The position numbers and the translations under genes were made by a program. The notes under the pieces are model-generated. The model did no database searches, was not told the DNA's origin, and saw only the letters and a program-made list of their open reading frames with translations. Of a stretch of DNA of 63,667 nucleotides, positions 57,161 through 63,667 are shown in pieces (within the stretch, counting starts at the first letter, position 1; each line of letters begins with the position of its first letter). Origin of the DNA: an uncultured bacterium (GTDB lineage Bacteria > Bacteroidota > Bacteroidia > Bacteroidales > Bacteroidaceae); the NCBI GenBank assembly GCA_946188155.1, contig CAMHUC010000016.1, forward strand, positions 1 through 63,667, written 5' to 3'.

Positions 57161-57179
57161 AGATTAGAATATTTGCAAT

Positions 57180-59006
57180 ATGATTAGGAACCTTAATTAT
57201 CAACTGAACCTTATCCTCACAGCACTGCTCTTGTTTGCATGCGTGGATGTTGCCTTTGCCGACAAGGCCGTGTCAGACCTTGCGGGAGAGGACAAGGAAC
57301 GTTTCGACAAATTCCGCCATCTCTTCACTACGGGCAACGCCTCGGAATTCTATAGCTACACCAAGGAATACGGCGAGTATCTCAAGAAACAGGGCGACAT
57401 GAACCTGTACTACAAGCTGGTGAGCAACGAGGGCTTCTATGCCCTGCGCCACGGACAAATACTGCAGGCGATGGAGTATGCCGAGAAGCTGGAGAAAGAG
57501 GTGCGCCAGAACAAGGCCGAGAAATACTATTACCTGCCTGTAGGCCTGATGGGCGACATCTACTACGAGAGCCATGACATGCGAAAGGCCGAGAAATTCT
57601 TCCTCCAGGCTCTCAAGGAGGCCGGCGACACCGACCCTAAGTTCACCATGCGCACCTACATGAGCCTGGGAGAGATGCAGGCTCTGAAGAATCCAAAGGC
57701 GGCACTGGAATGGTACGACAAGACCATCGAAGTGGCACACCTGTACAACAATATGGAGTATCTCAGCATGTCGGTGGCCATGAAGGGCTACATCTACTTC
57801 CTCGGAGGCGACGCCGACAAGTTCTACGACAGCTACGACGACTACAACAGCCTGCGGCAGACTGGCGACCCCGATTTCAGTAAGCGCTATAACAACCTGA
57901 TGGAGATAGCCAAGATGACTTTCGACGGGAAATACAGCAACGCCTACGACCTGCTGGCACGAGGCAACCTCTATGTAGACAGTGCCCTGGTGAATGTCAG
58001 GATCCTGGCCTCTGAAGGTAACGTCGCCCAGGGCTTCAAGGCGATGATACAGCGATACGTGGAGCTCGACTCCATCTACAGCCTGGCTCAGGAGGCCAGC
58101 TACGACCATATAGCCACCGAGCGCACCCTTCAGCAGGCCAAGGATGAGGCTGCCAGCAGCAAGGCGAAGGCTAAGCATCTCACCTATGGCATGGTGGCCC
58201 TCGTGGTGGTGTTCGCCTTCGTCTATATCATGGGCCGCAGGCGCCTGATGCTCAAGATCTGGGATCGCAACAAGTCGCTTAAGGAGGCTGCCCAGCGTGC
58301 CGAACAGGCAGACAAGATGAAGACGGCCTTCATACAGAACATGAGCCACGAGATACGCACGCCCCTGAATGCCGTGGCCGGTTTTTCAGGACTGCTCTGC
58401 AATCCCGACATGGAACTCAGCGAGGAGGAGAGGAGCGACATGCGCCAGCGCATCAGCGACAACGTGGAGAGTATCACGGCCATCGTCGACGAGCTGCTCG
58501 AACTCTCCAAGAGCGAGAGCGAGGTGGGCACGAGCATCCCGAAGGAGCAACTCTCCGACGTCATGCTCAACAGCCTCTGCCGCTCGGTGATGCGCTCCAT
58601 GGCCGACAAGCGTAATCCCGGAGTGCAGCTGCGCTTCTCGTCGGTGTTCGCCGACGACTTCACCGTCAGGACCGACGGCGGCAGACTCATGCGCGTACTG
58701 ACCCACCTGCTGAGCAATGCACTGAAGTTCACCGACCAGGGCCATATCCTTGTGCGCTGTGAGAAGAGCGAAGAGCACGGACGAAGGGAGTTGTGCATCA
58801 GTGTTGCCGACACGGGGATAGGCATCGACGCGAAGGATGCCGAGATGATCTTCGACACCTTCGCCAAGGCAAACAGCTTCAAGGAGGGCATTGGCCTCGG
58901 ACTGTCCATCGCTCGCCGACTGGCAGAGTCGATAGGCGGCAAGCTGGTGCTCGACACCTCCTACACCGAAGGCAGCCGCTTCGTGTTCTCTATCCCGCTA
59001 GCGTAA
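57180..59006 (+). CDS. TPR-containing sensor histidine kinase, second copy
   Basis: 608 residues with a signal peptide (LILTALLLFACVDVAFA). A periplasmic TPR-like sensor (about 30-320) precedes one helix (HLTYGMVALVVVFAFVYIMG) and the kinase core: H390 in QNMSHEIRTPLNAV, N-box HLLSNALKFT, DTGIGIDAKD and GIGLGLSIA. Same plan as the kinase at 26837-28585, with strong similarity around the phospho-acceptor. No response regulator is adjacent. Being next to the efflux operon suggests, but does not prove, that it regulates it. Confidence 0.88.
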   Translation: MIRNLNYQLNLILTALLLFACVDVAFADKAVSDLAGEDKERFDKFRHLFTTGNASEFYSYTKEYGEYLKKQGDMNLYYKLVSNEGFYALRHGQILQAMEYAEKLEKEVRQNKAEKYYYLPVGLMGDIYYESHDMRKAEKFFLQALKEAGDTDPKFTMRTYMSLGEMQALKNPKAALEWYDKTIEVAHLYNNMEYLSMSVAMKGYIYFLGGDADKFYDSYDDYNSLRQTGDPDFSKRYNNLMEIAKMTFDGKYSNAYDLLARGNLYVDSALVNVRILASEGNVAQGFKAMIQRYVELDSIYSLAQEASYDHIATERTLQQAKDEAASSKAKAKHLTYGMVALVVVFAFVYIMGRRRLMLKIWDRNKSLKEAAQRAEQADKMKTAFIQNMSHEIRTPLNAVAGFSGLLCNPDMELSEEERSDMRQRISDNVESITAIVDELLELSKSESEVGTSIPKEQLSDVMLNSLCRSVMRSMADKRNPGVQLRFSSVFADDFTVRTDGGRLMRVLTHLLSNALKFTDQGHILVRCEKSEEHGRRELCISVADTGIGIDAKDAEMIFDTFAKANSFKEGIGLGLSIARRLAESIGGKLVLDTSYTEGSRFVFSIPLA

Positions 59007-59026
59007 AGCGTTCCTCTATACGATGA

Positions 59027-59062
59027 AGAAGGCTTGCCTCTACTGTGTGGGGCAAGCCTTCT
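59027..59062. terminator. Bidirectional hairpin between kinase and small basic protein
   Basis: AGAAGGCTTGCC pairs exactly with GGCAAGCCTTCT around 12 bases. It lies 4 bp from the stop of the convergent gene. Confidence 0.7.
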
Positions 59063-59066
59063 GTGC

Positions 59067-59252
59067 TTATTTGTGACGATTGGCGCGTTGCTCTCTGTAC
59101 TTCGCCTTCTGGCGGGCTGAGCCACTGCCGTGCGCACCGGTGATGTACTGCTTCTTCTTGGCCTTGGTCTTCACCTTGCCGTCCTGCTTGGGCTTGTCGC
59201 CACCACGGCCGAAGTTGATGCCGTTCTCGAGGATATGCTGGAAGTCGTCCAT
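59067..59252 (-). CDS. Small basic protein of unknown function
   Basis: 61 residues from ATG 59252, the first M that excludes the overlap with the upstream stop (MDDFQHILENGINFGRGG). The rest is Lys/Arg/Gln-rich (KTKAKKKQYITGAHGSGSARQKAKYREQR), so it is very likely to bind nucleic acid or ribosomes, although no family is recognised. It begins 2 bp after the transformylase stop, so it is co-transcribed with it. Confidence 0.6.
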   Translation of the reverse strand: MDDFQHILENGINFGRGGDKPKQDGKVKTKAKKKQYITGAHGSGSARQKAKYREQRANRHK

Positions 59253-59253
59253 A

Positions 59254-60441
59254 TCAATGATGGAATAGGCGAACGCCGGTGAATGCCATGGCAATGCCGT
59301 ACTTGTCGCAGGTCATAATCACGTGGTCGTCGCGTACCGAGCCACCGGCCTGGGCGATGTACTCCACGCCGCTCTTGTGGGCACGCTCGATATTGTCGCC
59401 GAAGGGGAAGAAGGCATCAGAGCCGAGAGCTACCTTCGTGTTCTGGGATATCCAGGCACGCTTCTCCTCCTTCGTCAGCACTTCGGGCTGCGTCTTGAAG
59501 AATTGCTGCCAGGCACCGTCGCGCAGCACGTCGTCGTGTTCGTCCTCAGAGATATACACGTCGATAGTGTTGTCGCGGTCAGTCCTCCTGATACCGTCAA
59601 CGAAGGGCAGCGACATCACCTTCGGGTGCTGGCGTAGCCACCAGATGTCGGCCTTGTTACCAGCCAGTCGTGTGCAGTGGATGCGGCTCTGCTGACCGGC
59701 TCCGATGCCGATGGCCTGGCCGTCCTTGACGTAGCACACCGAGTTCGACTGCGTGTATTTCAGCGTGATCAGGGCGATGATCAGGTCGCGCCTGGCCTCG
59801 GGTGTAAAAGTCTTGTTCTGCGTAGGAATATTCTCGAAGAGGGCATCGTCGTCGAGACGGATCTCATTGCGCCCCTGCTCAAAGGTGATGCCGAACACCT
59901 GCTTGCGCTCCACGGGATCGGGCCTGTAGCTGGGGTCAATCTTGATGACGTTATAAGTGCCCTTGCGCTTCTCCTTCAGTATCTCGATGGCCTCGGGGGT
60001 GTAGTCGGGGGCTATCACGCCGTCGCTCACCTCACGCTTCAGCAGCAGGGCTGTCGTGGCGTCGCAGGTATCTGAGAGGGCCACGAAATCGCCGTAGCTC
60101 GACATACGGTCGGCACCACGGGCACGGGCATAGGCACAGGCGATGGGGCTCTCGTCGAGGCCCTCCACATCGTCCACGAAGTAGATCCTCTTCAGCGTGT
60201 CGTTCAGCGGCAAGCCAACGGCAGCACCGGCAGGACTGACGTGCTTGAACGAGGCTGCGGCAGCCAGCCCGGTAGCAGCCTTGAGTTCCTTGACGAGCTG
60301 CCAGGCATTGAAGGCGTCGAGGAAGTTGATGTATCCCGGACGGCCGTTGATCACTTCGATGGGTAACTCGCCCTCTGTCATGAAGATGCGCGAGGGCTTC
60401 TGGTTCGGATTGCATCCGTACTTCAGGGCTAATTCTTTCAT
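59254..60441 (-). CDS. Stand-alone AICAR formyltransferase
   Basis: 395 residues from ATG 60441 (MKELALKYGCNPNQKPSRIF). This matches the C-terminal half of PurH: NGRPGYINFLDAFNAWQLV, SFKHVSPAGAAVG (the catalytic KH pair), DGVIAPDYTPEA, TLKYTQSNSVCYVKDGQAIGIGAGQQSR and ALGSDAFFPFGDNIERAHKSGVEYIAQ. The N-terminal IMP cyclohydrolase (MGS-like) half of PurH is absent, so the step from FAICAR to IMP must be done by another protein. It may be a second enzyme used alongside a full PurH elsewhere. Confidence 0.88.
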   Translation of the reverse strand: MKELALKYGCNPNQKPSRIFMTEGELPIEVINGRPGYINFLDAFNAWQLVKELKAATGLAAAASFKHVSPAGAAVGLPLNDTLKRIYFVDDVEGLDESPIACAYARARGADRMSSYGDFVALSDTCDATTALLLKREVSDGVIAPDYTPEAIEILKEKRKGTYNVIKIDPSYRPDPVERKQVFGITFEQGRNEIRLDDDALFENIPTQNKTFTPEARRDLIIALITLKYTQSNSVCYVKDGQAIGIGAGQQSRIHCTRLAGNKADIWWLRQHPKVMSLPFVDGIRRTDRDNTIDVYISEDEHDDVLRDGAWQQFFKTQPEVLTKEEKRAWISQNTKVALGSDAFFPFGDNIERAHKSGVEYIAQAGGSVRDDHVIMTCDKYGIAMAFTGVRLFHH

Positions 60442-60446
60442 ATCTC

Positions 60447-60479
60447 TAAACAATAAACAATAACCGTAAACTGTAAACC
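60447..60479. repeat. TAAACAA/TAAACTG array between rplS and the transformylase
   Basis: About 4.5 consecutive 7-mers in the leader of the transformylase gene, adjoining the L19 terminator. Confidence 0.75.
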
Positions 60480-60480
60480 A

Positions 60481-60507
60481 AAAAAAGAGGCCAGAAGCCT
60501 CTTTTTT
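60481..60507 (-). terminator. Terminator of rplS
   Basis: AAGAGGC pairs with GCCTCTT around a short loop, with A and T runs on both sides; just past the L19 stop. Confidence 0.8.
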
Positions 60508-60508
60508 C

Positions 60509-60871
60509 TTACTCTGCTGAAACGGGACGGCGCTTCTCCTTGATGCGGGCAGCCTTACCGGTGAGCTTGCGAAGGTAGTACAGCTTGGCGCGACGAACCT
60601 TACCCACCTTGTTGACCTCGATACTGTCGATGTTAGGCGACTCAATGGGGAAGATACGCTCCACACCCACGGTACCCGACATCTTGCGAACGGTGAAACG
60701 CTTCTTATCGCCGTGGCCACAAATCTTGATTACCACACCGCGATAGAGCTGGATACGCTCCTTTGAACCCTCGATAATTTTGTAAGCGACAGTGATGGTG
60801 TCACCAGCCTTGAACTCTGGGAACTTCTTGCCGGTTGCAAATGCTTCTTCAGCAACTTTAATTAAATCCAT
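60509..60871 (-). CDS. rplS: 50S ribosomal protein L19
   Basis: 120 residues. [56 protein letters not shown] and [19 protein letters not shown] are the family's strongly conserved blocks. L19 lies at the interface between ribosomal subunits. Own promoter and terminator. Confidence 0.98.
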   Translation of the reverse strand: MDLIKVAEEAFATGKKFPEFKAGDTITVAYKIIEGSKERIQLYRGVVIKICGHGDKKRFTVRKMSGTVGVERIFPIESPNIDSIEVNKVGKVRRAKLYYLRKLTGKAARIKEKRRPVSAE

Positions 60872-60965
60872 TGTTACTCTAAATAATTAAATTTGTTGTA
60901 TCGTTCCAACGCAACATAACAGGCCTCTCGATGCTTCCTGCCAGCGATTACGCCGAAAAGCGGGT

Positions 60966-60974
60966 GCAAAGGTA
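60966..60974 (-). promoter_or_regulatory. -7 box for rplS
   Basis: TACCTTTGC on the minus strand; the leader of about 95 bases could carry regulation but no structure was recognised. Confidence 0.65.
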
Positions 60975-61048
60975 CGAAAAAAATGGCAAATTGGAAAGTG
61001 AAAGGCGAAAAAATTGCCCTTTCACGGCCCTTTTTTATCTTTTTTTTG

Positions 61049-61057
61049 TATCTTTGC
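61049..61057 (+). promoter_or_regulatory. -7 box for the split nucleotidase
   Basis: TATCTTTGC, 18 bp before ATG 61076. Confidence 0.75.
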
Positions 61058-61075
61058 ACCACAAATCACTTCTTT

Positions 61076-61843
61076 ATGCGTATTCAAACACTATTCTCCG
61101 GCGTTTTTGCCATCACGGTGATGGCTGCATGCGCACCACGCCACTATCAGCTGACGACGGTGGAGCGCGAGCGCATCATCATCGACAGCCGCTACGACCA
61201 GCCTGCCGATGCCCAGGCAGAAGCATTCCTGGCACCCTTCAAGCGGGTCAACGACAGTATCATGGGCCCAGTAGTGGGGCGCGTGGCTCACAGCATGCAC
61301 GCCACCCGTCCTGAGAGCGACCTGTCGAACCTGCTGGCCGACATCCTCGTGTGGGCGGCGAGTGACTATGGCGAGCAGCCCGTGTTCGCCGTCTATAACA
61401 TGGGGGGCATACGTGCCGACCTGATCAAGGGCGACGTTACCTACGGCGACGTGCTCAGCATTGCTCCTTTCGAGAACAAGATCTGCTTCGTCACCCTCAC
61501 TGGCGAACAGCTCATGGAACTCTTCAGCCAGATAGCAGCTACTGGCGGCGAGGGCGTCAGCAGGGGCACAGAGCTGGTAGTCACCAAGGACCACAAGCTG
61601 CTCTCGGCACGCCTGCACGGTCAGGAAATCGACCCAAAGGCCGACTATCGCGTGGCCACCATCAACTATCTGCTCGAGGGCAACGACAAGATGACGGCCT
61701 TCCGCAAGGGCACCAACCGCGTGTCGCCTACCGAGGCGAGCAATAATACCCGATTCCTGATCATGAACTACTTCCGCGACAAGCAGGCGCGTGGCGAGGT
61801 GGTCGACGCGAAGGCTGAGGGACGTATCACCATTAAAGAATAA
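61076..61843 (+). CDS. 5'-nucleotidase C-terminal (substrate-binding) domain protein
   Basis: 255 residues from ATG 61076, with a lipoprotein signal (FAITVMAAC). It corresponds to the C-terminal half of UshA-type 5'-nucleotidases: ESDLSNLLADILVWAA, VYNMGGIRADLIKGDVTYGDVLSIAPFEN and YRVATINYLLEGNDKM. This domain binds the nucleoside base. The catalytic half is the next gene, so the usual single protein is split, with the domain order reversed in the operon. Possibly the two associate in the periplasm. Confidence 0.9.
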   Translation: MRIQTLFSGVFAITVMAACAPRHYQLTTVERERIIIDSRYDQPADAQAEAFLAPFKRVNDSIMGPVVGRVAHSMHATRPESDLSNLLADILVWAASDYGEQPVFAVYNMGGIRADLIKGDVTYGDVLSIAPFENKICFVTLTGEQLMELFSQIAATGGEGVSRGTELVVTKDHKLLSARLHGQEIDPKADYRVATINYLLEGNDKMTAFRKGTNRVSPTEASNNTRFLIMNYFRDKQARGEVVDAKAEGRITIKE

Positions 61844-61849
61844 TCATCG

Positions 61850-62692
61850 ATGAGAAGAGTACACCTAATTATATTCTTAGCAATGCTCACGGCTCTGACA
61901 GCCCAGGGCAAGAAGCACAAGCAGCTGGTCATACTGCACACCAACGACACCCATTCCACTATCCTACCCCTGAGTGAACACCTCGACAACCGCGAACTCG
62001 CCGGGCGAGGCGGATTCCTCAGGCGCATCAACATGATACGCCAGCAGCGGAAGCAGCACCCCGACCTGCTGCTCTTCGACTCCGGCGACTTCTCCCAAGG
62101 GTCTGGCTACTACACACTCTTCAAGGGCGAGGTGGAAGTGGGGCTGATGAACCTCATGGGCTACGACTGCGCCACTATCGGCAACCACGAGTTCGACTTC
62201 GGGCTCGACAACATGGCCCGTCTCTTCCGCCAGGCAACCTTCCCCATCGTCTGCTCCAACTACGACTGCACGGGAACCCCACTGGAGGGACTTGTCAAGC
62301 CCTATATCACCCTGCGCCGTAACGGTCTGAAGATTGGTGTGTTCGCACTGGCACCGCCACTGAAGGGCCTTGTCAGCGAGGCCAACTGTCAGGGCATCAC
62401 CTTCATCGACCCAGCCCAGGCGGCACAGAAGTACATCGATATTCTGCGGCGGCAGGAGAAGGTCGACCTCGTCATCTGCATCTCACACCTCGGATGGAGC
62501 GTGTCAGTATATCCCGACGAGAAATTCCTCCGCGAGACAGCTGGCTGCGACATCGTGCTCGGAGGCCATACACACACCTACATGCCAGTACTGGAATATG
62601 CCCCTGACAAGAACGGCAAGCCCGTCCCCGTCGATCAGAACGGCAAGCATGGCGTATTCGTGGGCAAGCTCGTCCTCAACTTGGAAAGATAG
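61850..62692 (+). CDS. 5'-nucleotidase N-terminal metallophosphatase domain protein
   Basis: 280 residues, 6 bp after the previous gene. Signal peptide (MRRVHLIIFLAMLTALTAQG). Metal-binding motifs are complete: ILHTNDTHST, LLFDSGDFSQG, ATIGNHEFDFG and VLGGHTHTYM. It is the catalytic half of the UshA-like enzyme, removing phosphate from nucleotides outside the cytoplasm. It lacks the C-terminal domain, which is supplied by the upstream gene. Likely role: nucleotide and phosphate scavenging. Confidence 0.92.
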   Translation: MRRVHLIIFLAMLTALTAQGKKHKQLVILHTNDTHSTILPLSEHLDNRELAGRGGFLRRINMIRQQRKQHPDLLLFDSGDFSQGSGYYTLFKGEVEVGLMNLMGYDCATIGNHEFDFGLDNMARLFRQATFPIVCSNYDCTGTPLEGLVKPYITLRRNGLKIGVFALAPPLKGLVSEANCQGITFIDPAQAAQKYIDILRRQEKVDLVICISHLGWSVSVYPDEKFLRETAGCDIVLGGHTHTYMPVLEYAPDKNGKPVPVDQNGKHGVFVGKLVLNLER

Positions 62693-62704
62693 TATTTTCC
62701 TACT

Positions 62705-63454
62705 TCACTCGAAGTAGAACGTCAGCACTACCATCTTCGTGTGCCCGCCGGCGATGGCGTTGGTGTACATCCTCTTGTTGGCGTCCAGCAGCTCGCCGGC
62801 GTGGCTCTTGTCCAGAGCATCTGTCAGGCTGTAGCAGAACTTCAGCTCGGGTATCAGCTTGAAGAAGGGCAGATAGAAGTCGCACCCCATTCCGATTTCC
62901 AAATACGTGTCCGTGCGCTTCAGCTGCAGGTAATCCTGTTCCTTTCCCTTCAGGTTCACCATCGGGTTGATGCCCGCCATCAGGTAGGGGCGGTAGTTGT
63001 TCCACCGCTCGGCAGAGAACTTCAGGTCTATCGGAAAGGAGATATAGGTGCTCTTCATGTCTTGTGTCACCTCTGTGGGCCTGCCTTCGGGAGTCAGGTC
63101 GGTCAGATTGCGAAATGTCAGGTGCTTCCCGCCGAAGTGCATCGTCGGGGCGAAGCGCAGGTTCAGGTGCTGCGACAGCCGCAGGTCGGCCAGCACGCCC
63201 ACCGAGAATCCCGCGTTCCAGCGGTCGGCATCGCCCACGATGGTCTTCGTCGCCGTCGTGCCGTCCTCCAGCGTGACCGTCTGCGGGCCCACGTTGTCAA
63301 GCTCGATGTCCTGTAGGTTCATGCCCACGAGTATGCCGAAGTGCAGCGGGCGCAAGTCGATGTAGGGCTTGTACTGCACTTTACGCTCCTGTGCCGTTGC
63401 CGATAGCACGATGCCCAGGAGTACTCCCAGTAGTGTGGTTCTTTTCATTCTCAT
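62705..63454 (-). CDS. porT: PorT-family outer-membrane protein
   Basis: 249 residues. Signal peptide (TLLGVLLGIVLSATAQE). The rest is an outer-membrane beta-barrel of eight or so strands, with LRPLHFGILVGMNLQDIEL, FSVGVLADLRLSQHLNLRFAPTMHFGGKHL and YISFPIDLKFSAERWNNYRPYLMAGIN. This matches PorT, part of the type IX secretion system, which exports proteins across the outer membrane in Bacteroidetes. ATG 63454 and 63448 are both possible starts. Converges with the split nucleotidase, 12 bp apart. Confidence 0.85.
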   Translation of the reverse strand: MRMKRTTLLGVLLGIVLSATAQERKVQYKPYIDLRPLHFGILVGMNLQDIELDNVGPQTVTLEDGTTATKTIVGDADRWNAGFSVGVLADLRLSQHLNLRFAPTMHFGGKHLTFRNLTDLTPEGRPTEVTQDMKSTYISFPIDLKFSAERWNNYRPYLMAGINPMVNLKGKEQDYLQLKRTDTYLEIGMGCDFYLPFFKLIPELKFCYSLTDALDKSHAGELLDANKRMYTNAIAGGHTKMVVLTFYFE

Positions 63455-63556
63455 CAGTCATCCTAATAACGCGATTCTGTGCCCGTTTATTATTTCGACA
63501 CCGTATAAATTATGAAAATACCTACCCGAAAATTAGGATTATTCAAAAAAACTTCT

Positions 63557-63565
63557 TACCTTTGC
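63557..63565 (+). promoter_or_regulatory. -7 box for the ferredoxin gene
   Basis: TACCTTTGC, 50 bp before ATG 63616. Confidence 0.7.
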
Positions 63566-63615
63566 ATCATCAAAAGTGAGTATTTACATTATTAACAATT
63601 AAAATTTATAGTATT

Positions 63616-63667
63616 ATGGCATATGTAATTGGTGACGACTGCATCGCTTGCGGTACATGTCAGGGTG
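63616..63667 (+). CDS. 4Fe-4S ferredoxin, start only
   Basis: 17 codons before the window ends: MAYVIGDDCIACGTCQG. The CxxCGxC beginning matches the N-terminus of small 2[4Fe-4S] ferredoxins of anaerobes, whose usual length is about 55-60 residues. It would carry electrons for pyruvate or related oxidoreductases. The rest lies outside the window. Confidence 0.75.
   Translation, partial: MAYVIGDDCIACGTCQG

Overview
The window reads as chromosomal DNA of a Bacteroidales bacterium, most likely of the Prevotellaceae. The support is: many TAnnTTTGC promoter boxes with no Shine-Dalgarno pattern, a tmRNA tag of the GNNEYALAA type, a PorT-like type IX secretion protein, FimB/Mfa2-like and DUF4230/DUF4738-like families, and lipoproteins among secreted carbohydrate enzymes. 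I found no rRNA, tRNA, CRISPR array, prophage, integrase or intact insertion sequence.

Layout. (1) 1-19.4 kb: a truncated Rpn-type nuclease gene and an internally deleted phosphatase remnant, then a plant-polysaccharide region, almost all on the minus strand: metallophosphoesterase lipoprotein, GH2, a GH43-like/SGNH fusion, M13 peptidase overlapping GH115, GH28, a CE6-like acetylesterase and an SLC13 permease. A plus-strand AAA/DUF4143 ATPase sits inside it, and two gene scraps lie at 19.2-19.4 kb. (2) 19.5-26 kb: secreted EEP hydrolase, GH3 and GH31 on the plus strand. With GH115, GH43, GH28 and the esterase this suggests degradation of substituted xylan, xyloglucan or pectin; no SusC/SusD pair is in the window. 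(3) 26-34.7 kb: MBL hydrolase, a TPR histidine kinase, TrmO, an operon of two DUF4230 proteins plus an AGCS symporter, a DUF4738-like lipoprotein and an AI-2E-type permease. (4) 34.7-41.1 kb: a compact polysaccharide locus (export lipoprotein, one glycosyltransferase, Wzz, Wzy, Wzx) next to tmRNA. (5) 41.2-50.9 kb: fimbrial-type lipoprotein, (p)ppGpp synthetase, DUF308, UDG-like protein, uridine kinase, EEP hydrolase, L31 type B, glutathione peroxidase, a sensorless hybrid kinase, TrpB2. (6) 51.3-59 kb: a MacAB-TolC-like efflux operon followed by a second TPR histidine kinase. (7) 59-63.7 kb: small basic protein, stand-alone AICAR transformylase, L19, a 5'-nucleotidase split into two genes, PorT, and the start of a ferredoxin.

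The most striking signal is not a gene. The window carries many short DNA elements built of 7-bp units (sometimes 8 or 9), often as inverted pairs around a core. The unit sequence differs from site to site, yet three elements (3.6, 13.3 and 25.9 kb) share a recognisable core. Several elements are inserted in frame inside enzyme genes (GH2, GH115 three times, GH31, TrmO), one supplies part of a signal peptide, others supply stop codons or sit at start codons, and two have a matching core-array-promoter layout upstream of unrelated genes. Other elements are a 9-mer-based pair of about 180-210 bp and an 82-bp inverted pair. Function and mobility of all of these are inferred only.
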